64,000 bases of DNA. Source: Lomentospora prolificans (Eukaryota > Ascomycota > Sordariomycetes > Microascales > Microascaceae). Location: contig JARFXM010000009.1 of assembly GCA_029532625.1 (NCBI GenBank), positions 4,949,501 through 5,013,500 on the forward strand. The letters are read 5' to 3'. The translations under genes were made by a program, and so were the position numbers. Below the pieces are notes generated by a model, which saw only the letters and a list, made by a program, of their open reading frames with translations, ran no database searches and had not been told where the DNA came from. Positions within the stretch are counted from its first letter, which is position 1; every line of letters starts with the position of its first letter. Below, piece after piece: positions 1 to 11,888 of the stretch.

Positions 1-1080
1 GCTCCGTCAACTTATTGTTTTTTTTTTCCTTTTTATTCATAGGCCGGCCGCGCCTCCGGGCCTAGCCGCCGCACCAAAAAAAGAAAGCCTGACCCCGCTT
101 CGACTCGAGCGCCAGGCTCTCTACCTCCCATCACCTTAGGTATCTAGGACCCATGCTGGGTACCGCCAAGTTCATTCACGCCAGGGTCTTGTAGGATCAG
201 AGGACTTACCTCGTGCTTGCGTGTCAGGTCAGGTCAATCTAATAGCAGGAAAATTGCATTGGACTTCTCGAGAAAGCCTGCCCCAGACCTTGACCATACG
301 CAGACACCCGAATGCGGCCATCTTTTCTTCTCGAAGCGTTCTTGCTCATCTTTGCCAGATGCTACCAGGCCTTCGTCTAGTCAACATCAAACTCTAAACG
401 TTAAGGTCGAGCCGTGTCAGGAGCTTTGGGCGGCAGATTTTACGTGTTTGACCACCAGCCCTCAAGAAACGGATACACTCCAGACTGCTCTTCCAGACCA
501 CTGCATGGGATTTACTCCCGCGGCAATTCTTTCTTGGTCGCAGTATCGTTTGCGCGCCTCCCTACGACCGCATCGACGATCCTTTCAAGAAACTCAAGTC
601 CGCCGCCATTCAGGGCCCTTGTCTCACCACTGTCTAACCTGTCGCGTGCTTCAGCTCCTGCGATAGAGAAGTCGGGTCCATGTCCCTTGCACCCTGATCC
701 GACCCCAATTGACTCTATCGCTTTACCAATAGATAGCTCTTCCTTCACTGGTCGAAACAGTGTGGAGCGTCGTTCTCTCCCGTGGATAATGCAACAAGCG
801 TTCCCAGTTGGACAGCTAAACTATCAGGCCAGAAACTCGCATTGCGACGAGGGAAGCTGATTTGGGTCTGCTTCTCCTGCAAGTTTTAATCTCGCCCGCG
901 CAGTGCAGTTCCTACGTACCATCCGGTACTTCAATCGAGGTGTCGGCGCGTTTTTCTCAGTTTTCCTCTGCGTTGCTTTGGCCAATCTGACATTCGTCAT
1001 CCGTCACGTCCCACACCCGACCATTTTGGATCGTCGGATGCCGGCGCGTTTGGTCGTAGCCGGTGTGCACCGTCGCCGTC
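1..1080. other. Intergenic, upstream of the Zn2Cys6 regulator
   Basis: I found no gene here. Several overlapping open frames of 60-150 codons lie between about 200 and 1150 on both strands, but none shows a recognisable domain or a coherent exon series. The last few hundred bases are presumably promoter and 5' leader of the regulator that starts at 1081. Confidence 0.5.
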
Positions 1081-4000
1081 ATGACTCGCCCTAAAGTACC
1101 CGACGACAAACGACAGAGAACTGCCCAAGCTTGTGAAACCTGCAAACGACGCAAGCAAAAGGTGCGTGATCAGCTACAACTGGTGTCAGTTTTCCTAGCC
1201 CTACCGCCCGTCCACCCTTACACGATGCGGATTCACACTTTCCCCCCCCCCCCCTTCTCCCCGGGCCCAAAAGAAGAAGGGAAGAGAAATAAATCCCCAC
1301 CCTCATCGACTAGTCTGTCTCCTGTGGCCGCCTTTACCTCAATCTAGCGCAGTGATCACCCGTTGCTTTCCCCTTATCGATTTCTATCACGCCCTCCTCC
1401 GCAAATTAACCTTGCCTCGGACCTAGACTGCCCCGATTCCAAACCGCTTGTATACGTGCTAGTCGGGCGCCCGTTCCTCTGGTACGAATCGGCGAGTCAG
1501 AGCTTAGATTCAGATGCGTCAAGCTCTTTATGATCCTCAAGCCCCGTCATTAGCATTCAAATATCCGCGACTTTGGTATCACCAAAATCCTCTCCTAAGA
1601 TTCGTGGCACCAGTGTGCCGTTATTCGCATTCTCCTCATCCCCAACGATGATGCTACACCGGTCCCTCACCAAGTGTACCCTGTTACTCGATACAAGCCT
1701 GCGGTATCGAAGTACGCTACCAAAACTTTTTCTTGTTCTTCTACCATAAGTCTTACCTATGTTCCCGGGCTACTCGACAACGGTCTAGAGCCGAGCTTGG
1801 CGCGACGATAATCAGCATATTCTATTTTCGCGCCGAGCCTTGCGAGCTGAATGCTAACCACGTTGCTCAATAGTGCAATGGCAAACACCCTTGCTCGGCC
1901 TGCTTGAAGAGGTCATCGACCTGTGCCTACAAATCCGAAACTCGGGAGGGTTCCGTTCCTCAACAGAAGATCTCGTCACCTCCCAAGCGTAGGCTAGGAG
2001 ACATATCGGATTCTAGCGTAAAAAGCGCTGTCCAGGATGTTAGCCAAGTCGTGAAAAAACCGGCAATCCGCCACAATTCTATACCCAGCAAGCCCAACCC
2101 GCAACGCCCAATAGAGGGAGGTGTAGAGTCTGGATCGAAAATTCCACCCCCTAACGGCATTCCGCACGACACCCCTTATGAATGTGACTCACAGCAAAGC
2201 ACAATATCGGGGCCAGATGACGAAGCGGAGGTTTACACCGAAACAAGGATGCTCCAGGCTCCCAACGGACGGCTCAGTAGGGCGTCACCCCTTAGCCCTC
2301 TAAAAGTTCGTCCTTTTTGCTAATCTCGTCCGTTCTAGTATACCTTGGTGATTCTGCCACCCTGTCATGCCTCCAAATACTTCGATTTATTGTGGATGAG
2401 TTTGAATCCTGTGACTTCACCACTGATCCTAGCCGCCACAAAATTATGGAACATGTAGTCGATTCGGACGTAAACCAGGAGCTCCCAGGGGGGATAAATC
2501 CTCCCGAGCCCATTGCCAAAGTGCTCCTCGACTCCTTTTTTACAACTGTGAGATACTCGCTGTCTAAGAAGCAGGGTACTCGGGGCACCTACTAATGCAC
2601 GCCTTCTTTTCTCATTTTTCTCTAGACACACGGGCTTCTCGACCTTTTCAACAGGCCGGACTTCGAGCGTGCCGCGGGCACGTGTGTCGGCGACCCATTC
2701 GCATGGAAGCCTGAGCTACATAACCTTATGTACCTAAACTTCGCTATTGGCCTGGTACTCGCTACCCCGAAGCCAGGGAGTGAGGAGGATACTCTTGTGG
2801 GCCGTTTACGCCAATCTGAGGTTGACGTAGCAGAGAGCTACTTCCGAGCTGCGCAAAGGCTCATAAACCCTTTGACTGTCCACGAGAAGGCCGACTTTTG
2901 TTCAGTCCAAGTCTTATGCCTGATGTCAGTGTATTCATTAGCAGTCTCAAGGCGGGACGCTGCTGTCACATATTTAGGTAAGGATGCATAATAGGCCTGG
3001 CTCTCTTTTTTTTTTTCCTTTTTTTTTTTTGAATCTATTTCTTATAATGTTCTTTTTTCCTTAATTGTATCCCAACTCTCCTTCCCTAGTCCATTCCTTA
3101 CCGTGGTGGAATAGCTATTCTTGAGGCAGTTGGCGATTTTTCCAGAGGGTTATCTATAATAGTTTTCTAGCTACTGACATAGAACATAGCCATGGCCGTC
3201 CAGTCTGCATTCACCTTGGGCCTCCATAGAGGTTATCAAACGCAGGTGATCTTCCCACGCCCTGAGCAGATCGTACGGCGGAAAGTGTGGCGGACGCTCT
3301 TCGTCCTCGACCGATTCCTCGCTGCTGCCCTTGGTCGTCCAACGCTAATTTCAGAGGAGGACTGCTCATCTGACTCCTTGGATGCCCTTGGGGAAGAGTC
3401 TGGCCAGGTGTCTGAGAACGACAGAAGCATGAATATCGCAGTTGATATTGCAAGGCTAATCGGTCGCATACTGAAATCGGTGTATGCTAGGCGAAGAGTA
3501 TCGACAAAATTAGCCCACCAGTTCGCGACGGACTGTCACAAACTAGAGAAGCAACTTCAAGGCGATTTCCATTGGAACCGGGCCATCAATCCATCGACAC
3601 CGACTATAGAAGCAACCGCTGTTCTTCACATTAACCTGTTCTATTGTCATGCCGTCCTTCTCTATACAAGGCCATTTTTCCTGTACCTTTTGAAAAACCA
3701 CCAAGTTGACAAGGTCCCTCCCTCTGAGTTCAGCCAGAGGATGCAGAAATTTTCTAGAACATGCGTAAAAATAGCTGAGCATACGGTTCTCATTGTTCAG
3801 GGCGCGTTCAATGCTGGGTATCTGCCTCGGAGAAATCCGTTCGTTACGTGAGTCTCATTGCAAGACCGTGCCTAATAATAGCTTGCTAAAATCAGAATTG
3901 TTTCTAGACACTTCCTCTTCGCAGCATCCTTGGTTGTACTGGGAAATGAATTCGCCAAATTGCATCCGAATCCGGGGTACCCAAAACAGATCTCTAGCAT

Positions 4001-4580
4001 CCTATCAATCATAGCATACTGCGCCAAGACTGATCCGCAAGCTTCCCGCCTCGTTTATATTCTAGAGACCTTTCGGGACGTGGTATCGCGGCGACACCAG
4101 TCACAATCTTCAGACATGGATGCTTCACGTACGGTGCCACACAAAGCATCACCTGCGGAAAGCATTACCCCAATATCAGGGCGTATTCATAGCGTCGACA
4201 CAGATCGCTATAATGGACCACCAATCCTAGATGGACCCTTGACAGGAGTCCGTGGGACAATGGAATCGCCTGTGGGGTACCATTCTGCGATGCCTATTCT
4301 CCATGAAGGGGCCTTTCACCTACCAACAGGCAGCGGGACTTCCCCAGCCAGCTCGGGGAGCTATTCGTTACGGGGTGGCGAGGGGATGACTGGGCGACGT
4401 GCTAGTGACGTAAATACCCCGGCGGCTGATGAAGAAGTCAACCTTGAGGCTCTGTGGCAGTCCGCTCGTGGGGATGGGGCTCCCGACAGCACACCACGTT
4501 TCCAGGCTTATCCTCTAGGCGCACCTAAGACAATGCCAACAGAAGCAAGCTCGTATGGTATGTATTCCGCCTTTATGTAA
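1081..4580 (+). CDS. Zn2Cys6 fungal-specific transcription factor
   Basis: Six exons: 1081-1161, 1874-2276, 2339-2547, 2626-2977, 3190-3847 and 3908-4580, giving 791 aa with all phases consistent. The N-terminus carries a complete binuclear zinc cluster (Cys18, 21, 28, 34, 37, 44; spacing CX2CX6CX5CX2CX6C). It is completed only when intron 1 is removed between Lys27 and Cys28. Exons 3-6 encode a fungal_trans middle homology region (YLGDSA, THGLLDLF, MAVQSAFTLGLHR, WRTLFVLDR motifs). The C-terminal ~200 residues look disordered. It is presumably nuclear and DNA-binding; targets are unknown. The exon 2/3 join uses donor GTAGGG at 2277, because a closer GT at 2306 breaks the frame. Intron 1 is 712 bp, far longer than any other intron here. 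It is convergent with a ring-cleavage dioxygenase that it could regulate, but that is inference from proximity. Confidence 0.85.
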
Positions 4581-5254
4581 GGGCAAGGAAGACCCGCATG
4601 AACGTCTCATCGGACCGGGGGCCCGAGACATATACCTTTCCGAAGCGGTGACTTCTATCGCTACCTGTCAATAACGTTTGGGGGTTCGCCAGTCGGTGTC
4701 TTGGCGCTTCTGACCTTAGGCGTGTGCGATCCTGACGTGTATCGTTGTCGTTACCTCCATCCTCATAACAAGAGATGTATCGCATCTAGACAGCAGGTTT
4801 ATTCACATTTATAATCAGGGTTTTCTATAGAGGCGGGCGTATCTACTTACTATACCAGCGGCATATTCGCGAAATGCTATCTAAGGATTTTGAAGAGGGA
4901 TTAATGCAAAAATAGGTGCGGTTCATGGACTGAAACTAGTATAACTGAGGCAAGTAGATTCATGATATTCGTTTTTTACTTTTTTTTTCCTTTATATATA
5001 TAAATATCCCCTTCTCTCTCATAGGTTGATGGCTACAATGCCGTCATTCGCGACTTGAGTCACAAAACAAATTAGGATCCTTTGGCTTCTGTTTACTTCG
5101 TGGGAGAAAAAATAAAGGCTTGGAATTTGTTAGAGGTTGATGATGTCTTTTTCCCAGAGCTAAACAAGTACGCTATTTCAACAAGCAAATGATCAACCGG
5201 CGTCGAGAGCGTGAGAACTTGGATGCAGCTCCACCACACCAACCATCAACAAAC
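4581..5254. other. Intergenic between convergent genes
   Basis: Sequence between the stop of the transcription factor and the stop of the dioxygenase. AT-rich stretches and T-tracts around 4970-5010 could serve 3'-end formation for either gene. I see no coding frame worth calling. Confidence 0.4.
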
Positions 5255-6311
5255 CTAAGCCGGAGAGAGGACAAAATCGTAGGTCAAAGTCCAATTCCCG
5301 TCTTCATTCTCGGGTCGTGCAATGAAGTCTACCTCCAGGCCCTCTTTGGCGGCAAATACGGTATCGTTCTTCAAGTACTTATCGCCTTTGTCAAACAACT
5401 GCGTAGTCAACGGTCTGAAGCCGTTCGCTATGATTATGACGTGGATATGGGCGGGTCGCCATGGATGTCGGTCGAGGAGTTTTAGCAACAGGCCGCCTGG
5501 TCCGTCGTCAGGAACGGGATAAGGAGCCGGGCGCAAGCAATAGAGGGAGTAACGACCAGACGTGTCCGTCCGAAACCTTCCTCTCAGATTGAACTCGGGT
5601 TGGTCCGGATCTTGCTGCTCGTACATGCCGTTCGGTGCAGTGTGCCAGATGTCGATGACAGCATCTGGAATGGGGTCTCCTTTGTTATCGAGGACCCGGC
5701 CGGAGAAATACGTGAGATCTTTGGAGAAGGCTTCCTTGGTCTCGGGAGCAACAATGCTACTTCCGTTGGGTAGAACCGGGGCATCCTTGCGGTAGAAAGG
5801 TCCCAATATCGCAGACGGGGTAGAGGCTATGGAACCTGGAGAGGCGTCTTCCTGGAGAATCTTTGAAGAAATCTCATCGACGAGAGATTCAAGACCCAGG
5901 ATATCGCAAACAAGCTGGGTCTCGTTACGCTTATCGTTGGACATCTGTCCCGCCGCATTGATCTGTCTCTCGTTCAGCCGTTAGGAGGATGCTTGTGCCA
6001 AGGACGTGGGAGATATGGGGCTAGTTGCGGATCGGAAAAGGGGAAAGGGAACTTCATACAAAGTCAACGGCGGCCTTCCACTCGGAGACAGTGAGGTTTA
6101 CTTCGCGCGCGAAATCATGGAGATGGCGCACAAGGCTCGGCATTACTTGAGCGAGCCTTCTGTGAGCATTTGGGCCGGTGGCGGCGATGACCTGGTCCGT
6201 AAAATTTGGATCATAGCCATGGCTCGGACCAGGCGATGGCTGAATCGTTTTCTTGGCCGGCGCAGGAGCCGCGCCCGCCTTGATCGAATCTTGAAGGACC
6301 TGACTGGGCAT
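5255..6311 (-). CDS. Intradiol ring-cleavage dioxygenase (catechol/hydroxyquinol 1,2-dioxygenase type)
   Basis: Two exons, 6311-6060 and 5962-5255, joined phase 0 across a ~97 bp intron (GTATGA donor, CTAAC branch, CAG acceptor); 319 aa. The N-terminal ~90 residues match the helical dimerisation domain of this family, followed by the catalytic beta-sandwich. Expected non-heme Fe(III) ligands are present: Tyr near residue 198 (NGMY), Tyr near 232 (RPAPYPVP), and His near 256 and 258 (RPAHIH). The GPFY and DIWHTAPNG motifs are also intact. Members cleave catechol or hydroxyquinol between the hydroxyls to give muconate or maleylacetate, feeding the 3-oxoadipate pathway. Which ring is preferred cannot be told from sequence. 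No signal peptide is seen, so it is probably cytosolic. An (AT)n tract about 210 bp upstream lies in its likely promoter. Confidence 0.92.
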
Positions 6312-6516
6312 CTCGTAGGTATCCGGGCCTTTGGTATTTTTCTGTCGAGAACAGCACGTGATGTCAAGCTGTCTGCCAAGCGAAAAGACTTCTCGGGGAC
6401 TATCAAGTATAAAGATTGGTAGAGAGCTTTAAAGGTTAATGGGAAGTGGGCAAGTTTGTCTTTTGGAGGCGTAGGGAGGCTGTAAGGTCAAAAAAACGGA
6501 GCGAGGAAGTTCAAAC

Positions 6517-6532
6517 ATATATATATATATAA
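6517..6532. repeat. (AT)8 microsatellite
   Basis: A run of alternating A/T about 210 bp upstream of the dioxygenase start codon. It may act as a promoter AT element, but this is position only. Confidence 0.6.
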
Positions 6533-9500
6533 CATCCTCCATCAAGGAAAGAAGGTTCGAGCAGACTGGACCAAGGGCAACTGGGAAAGAGCGGCGCGGG
6601 CGATCGCATCGAACAACCCCTTTAGGACCACCGCTGGAAAGCGTTGTTCTAATCGCGCGAGTCACGAGCACGATCTCGCTTGGGGGATGGAAAACAGGTC
6701 CAGCGGCACCAATCCTCGTACTCATGAATCGTCTACAATACAGACATGATCCCAGCGTCGTTTGAAACCCGGGATATAATGGAGGCGGGTTGCGAAGATC
6801 ACAGCGCGGAGAAGCTGCGCAACGAGGATCCTACGCCCGGATACCGCAACGAGGCGAGAGGCTTCAGTCCTGGGGAAGTCGCGAGGCGAGGTGATACCGG
6901 AGGGGACGAAGATAACCGAAGATAAGGGCGGTTCGTCGCGCCAAGAGCTAGGGAGGAGAGGAAGCCGACGAGGTCTTTCCAAGTAGTGGCACTCTTGTCG
7001 AGGGCGCGCGTCCGAGCAAGCAGGTTAACATCCTCGAGGGCCCCCATGTTCGTTAATGAGCTTGCGCTGCGACGCGTCCCCACCCTCCTCGCCCAGTCCG
7101 GACAGGGCGAAGCTTCTATTCCCAGAGAGCCAGCAGGGAGTGACGATGAGTCGCCATAAGGGTGGTCGGCGCACAGGGCTAGTTACAAGGAAGATGCCGG
7201 GATTGTGGGATTGGTACTGCCAGTGGACGGGTTTGTCCTTCTCCGGTCTAGTACATGTTGAAGTTGTTCTAGACTCGAAAAAAAAACGAATGGATCCATT
7301 ATTACCATGCACCTACTACGATGGTCAAACGTTACCATATCCTTATCATGCAAAGCGTCTTGCGCGCGTTGTCAAGACTCTATGGGCTACCTTTGGTCTC
7401 ATCACTCACCGATCAGAGTTTTGGATCTCGGTCTCGAAATATTGGCACTGCACGCCGCAAAAGATACAAGATTCGCAGCGAAGCCAGCTGTTGGTGAAAT
7501 ACACTGAATGGTGGTGTCTTGGCAGCGCGGATTCTGATACATCACAACGGAAGGGATACTCCATCCAAGAGGGCGTGTATCTAATATACTGAGCGGGCCT
7601 GATTCATCATTATGGATACCCTGCCTGAGAAATTGAGTTGATCAACAAGAAGTACGAAGTAGCACGGCATCACAAACCCCGGACGCCGCGGCATCGGGAT
7701 GCTACCATCACGAACACACCGCCAAATCCAATGGGATGGATGATTCCGAGTTTGTACAAGGCGGGGGCTTTCCAGACCTGTACCAACACAACAGTCTCGG
7801 CCTCTGGCAAGAACGCTGGCCATCTCCTAGGAATGGAGGGCTTTCGGGAGGCCGTTTGAGAGTCCCGAAGAAGAGTTTCACCAAGGCGGGCTTTCGGGGT
7901 TAACTGCAATTTGGGGGCCGATTTCTCCCGGGCTAATACCACGCTGGTATATCGCCAGCATCCTCCCATCCCACGTGGGATTTGAATCTAATCTACCGAA
8001 AGGTGCTGTTGTTGGGTTTTGGTACCGGCCGTTTACCGAACAAGCTGGCGACATTGGGATACCCGAACAAGGAGCTTTCACCAGGCCGACATTGCTGGCT
8101 ATGTTTCCCATAATAGTTACCATCTACAGTAGTGTGCCGGTCTGGTAGCTGGCCTATGGTCTACCAGAGACTAAGGAACGAAGAACGAAGAACAAACTTC
8201 CCGGTATCTGATCCTACCCCTACGCTGGCATTCTGTGTCATTCGTAAGGGGCGGTGTCACGCGCTTCGCTCCCATTCTCTCTCCCTTGCATGATTACTTC
8301 GTCTCGAGCTCGAAGAGGCTAGCGGCCAAATTCAAAACTTCAAACCACAACTCAAGCCTAGTGCTGATTGTCTTTGCTGCCAAATGATATTAACCTGTGT
8401 TAGCATCGCATGGTCAGTGATTATTGAGGGTGCTGGCTGGTTTCCGATTGGGTGGTAATCATCAAAGAAAGGATCGTCGAGGTTCTAACCGGGGTGCCTT
8501 GTCGAACGCTGGTCGGATTAAGATGTGGCGGTTATTATCAGCACCACCATCCCAGTCATGCCGGAGCAGCACTGGATGCGGAAATATTATCCATAATACC
8601 TCAAGTATCCTTGAGGAGTCTCGGTTCCCTGGTCTTGGTCCATCAATTGGGAGCGGCAGCGGAGCTAATCCGCCTTCGCCGACTAATAAGGCAGCAAGTT
8701 ACAGTTACCAGGAATCCGCACAGGGATCAGGTAGTATGCCACTGGTGAATCCTCAAAATGTTTTGAGTGGTATTAATATCCGGAGAGAGTGTTAGGGAGG
8801 ACTGGGAGAAACGATAGCCAGCTAGCTGACGACCAGCATTTACTCTATGCCAGACGCTCCCTCGTACAAGTAGCAGTCATTCCAGTTGCGCGGATTCTAG
8901 AAATAGCACACTGACCAGATCGCCTGGCGAGATGTGGTATCTAGAGCCGTCGTTCCACTTGGGATCTAAGATTAGCAAACACTGAAAAATGGCAAGGAAT
9001 AATATTGATGTGGAATCACTCGGAGCAACGCGGCAAACACGGTCTCTCGTCTATAATCAGGGATATCTCGCCCCAAAAGCTGCAGATAGGTTAGAAATCG
9101 GAAATGGTTAGCGACGCTCAAGCCTCCGAACTGGACAAATGAGATGAAGTCTTCTCATCCGAGCTTAAGCGACAACTCGGAATGGGAGGATGCTCCGGCC
9201 TCGCGACCTTGGAAATCCAAGAAAAACCTGGAGATGACGCCCCAAATGGTTCGTTTCATACCAGCCCATGTTCCCTGTCCCCGTCTCCCCCAGAAATCAA
9301 TCCCGACGCCCCAAGGAAGGGGAAGGAGACAAAAGCAAAGAGCATGTGAAGGGATTGTCTTCTTCTTTTTCTGGGGAGGAGCCAGCTGGCTGGCTGTCGG
9401 GGAGCCCTGGCCTGGCCTGGCCTGTCCACCCTCTCTTCCTCATGTGCGCGACATCATCTGCAGATGTCGCGCAAGGTTGCTGCGTAAAATTGGAGCCAAG

Positions 9501-10650
9501 AGACTTCACTCCGGCACTTGGGCTTTCTTCGACATGGTTTGGCTCGGCATCCGTGAAGATGGCTTATTATGCCACGACTTATTCCGACGCGCTCTCTGTA
9601 TTTGAAGATGTAGTTTGGGATGGCGTGCTGTGTGGCACCCCCTCAACAATCCCAGTCTTGATGGAGACGAGCTGTCAAACATCATCTCACGCGGGCCAGG
9701 TTTTTCTTTCCTGTTGACTGGTTCTCCGATACAATTATCAACAGAGGACCAGTTTATCATGTACTAATAGAGTTGGACGGCTCAGGCCCAGGACTGAAGG
9801 GAACACATAGCTGGCTGGCGCCTTCCTGCAACCAACATTGCACAACCGGGGATGATCTACGGTGATGTGCGCGTCGCAGCCGGTGTGGGCTGTCCCCCAC
9901 TCGCTTGCTGGCGACTCCCCTCTCCGTCCTGGATCGATGTACTTGTTCTGGAGAAGGTTGAGCCAGCCAGCAATGAGTGGGCATGCTCCCGGGTCCAAAC
10001 GCCAGCGCCAGCGCCAATGCCAGCTCAGCTGGCCTTGGATACACATCATACACTAGTCACGGTCAAGACAAAAGACTGGCAAACTGCAGCCCCCACCTGC
10101 CAGACTCGGGATCGGGATGTTCATGGCCGACTGGGACAATTCCCAAATTAGAAGAGGCGAGCGAAAGACCTGGGCCCGCACGACTCATTCGATGATGTAC
10201 TGCTGGGGGACGGACAGACGTGCACTGGTTTTAAGGCCTGGCCAAAAATAGTCAGGAAACATTCCCTATCCCTAACCGGCCCCTAAAGCTTATTATATAC
10301 CCTCTGACAGGACCCAGACAAGCCAAAAGGGGAGGGGGACCCTCGCTTGCTACGGAAAGCAAACGCGAGGGTCGGAGACAGGGTTGATCCCTTCCCACCG
10401 TCTTCCCATCTTCCTTTTCAAGATGAAATTGGGTTGATTATCGCTCGGTGGGAAACGAGATTATCGAAAGCGACCATCCTCTGGCCCTCACACCAGACAC
10501 CGCTGGCTGGCTTTGGGGGCCAAAATCAGCCCATTTGCGAAAAGTGCCGAACCCCTGAACGGAGCTTAAAGCAAACATGGGCTCTGGCTGGTGGCGAACC
10601 CATCCAGCTCTGCCGCTGGCGCTATTAGCTCTAAACGAAACTGGAGACGC

Positions 10651-10652
<2 letters not shown>

Positions 10653-10687
<35 letters not shown>
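10653..10687. repeat. T35 homopolymer
   Basis: Thirty-five consecutive T in otherwise mixed sequence. Read on the minus strand it is a poly(A)-like run, but there is no retroposed gene or target duplication that I can see next to it. Its length may be inaccurate in the assembly. Confidence 0.7.
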
Positions 10688-10688
<1 letters not shown>

Positions 10689-11888
10689 GAAGGGAGATCG
10701 GGATGTCGGACTAAAAAAAATGTGGGCGCAGGGATCGACTTCCAAAATCGCTTGGGGAGATTGCTACGGTAGCTTTTGGGACAACGCTGACCATGGCCGT
10801 GTAACTTGCTATGCTTCGCAGATGATGAAGAAAAGCGCTACGACGGTATGCTGGTGGTGTATCTGTAGGATCCGTCAATGAGACGGCGAACCTGGCACGA
10901 GATGCACGAATGTCATGGGTGGTTTAATGGGTGCAGAACGTCCGCGGTGGCTTTCATCCTTCTTTGACCAATGGTTGCGGCCTTGGAAGGCCGGGATAGA
11001 GCCAGCATTTCGCAATGCCCCAAGCTACTGCTGGCTATGCCAGCTATGCCAGCTCCGGTGTTATGTGTGTTATATACCAGCAGAGATGCTACCGTTGCAG
11101 TCCGGATCTTCATGCTGGCTTGAGAGTGGACGGTGAAGAGAGACGCCGAGCCAGTAATAAAGATTTGCGCGCGTCAGTATAATCCCGTGCTAGGAGGATG
11201 CCCCGAATCAGGAGCACCGCACCTCGACGCCGGCCCCATGAGGGCGTATTGCTCATCCCATTCTTTGGGGGGTTGGGGGGAGGAGCACGACGTTTCCCCG
11301 ACTTCCATTCCACGGTTGTGGAGGAGGACCGAGCCTTCTCTTTGGATTCACCACCTAATTTGCGTATAACGACGGGTTACGATAAGAATAGCTCTATAGT
11401 TTCATGAGAGAGGGAGAGAAAGGAATATGCCGTGATAGCCGAAGGAATAGTGAACAGAGCACAGTCGTTGCTTGGCGTAAGACGAAGAAGGGACTCTAAA
11501 AAAAGAGGCAAGCTAATAAGTGCCCGTTGAATCTGATAAATCTACTTTACAAGCCATCGTCTATGCATGTCCAGGTCGAGTTGTTGTGCAAGTTTGCAAG
11601 TTCGCTTGACCAAATGGAAAAGGAAAAAAAAAAAAAAGAAATAACAAGAAAAAATAAAAATAAAAATAAAAAAGGAACTGCTAACAATAGCCATTCCGTA
11701 CCATGCGCCAGTGTAACAAATGTTTCAAAAAAAAAAAAAAATGGATACCGCTTCTTATTTTCCTCACGCCAGAGTCTTCCATTCTCGTCTTTACCGCCTT
11801 CCAGCACGTAAACACCAAAAGTTGGTACCCTTGCCCTTCCCCCAACCCTCGGACGATCATTATTGCATTTAGCTTAATGCTGTCTTGC

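Larger units (their letters stand above)
6312..11888. other. 5.6 kb stretch with no supportable gene
   Basis: Both strands hold only short overlapping open frames (up to ~178 codons, e.g. 7056-7592 +). None has recognisable motifs or splice-joined continuity. Base composition is like the rest of the window, not AT-biased like the decayed element at 61-64 kb. Contents include an (AT)8 tract near 6517-6532, a T35 homopolymer at 10653-10687, A-rich runs at 11618-11670, and many CCAGC/GCTGG motifs around 9380-11055. It could be long promoter for the dioxygenase, non-coding RNA, or an old decayed locus. Confidence 0.45.

Noticed and set aside
217..860. Overlapping open frames of 148-149 codons upstream of the regulator
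   Set aside because: Low-complexity composition, no domain, competing frames on both strands, and no splice continuity with the neighbouring gene.
2306..2338. A 33-bp intron (GTTCGT to TAG) in the transcription factor gene
   Set aside because: It breaks the reading frame; the donor at 2277 gives a 62-bp intron and restores the conserved NGRLIYLGDSA.
7056..7592. 178-codon open frame on the plus strand in the gene-poor stretch
   Set aside because: No recognisable motif, irregular composition, and opposed by equally long frames on the other strand.
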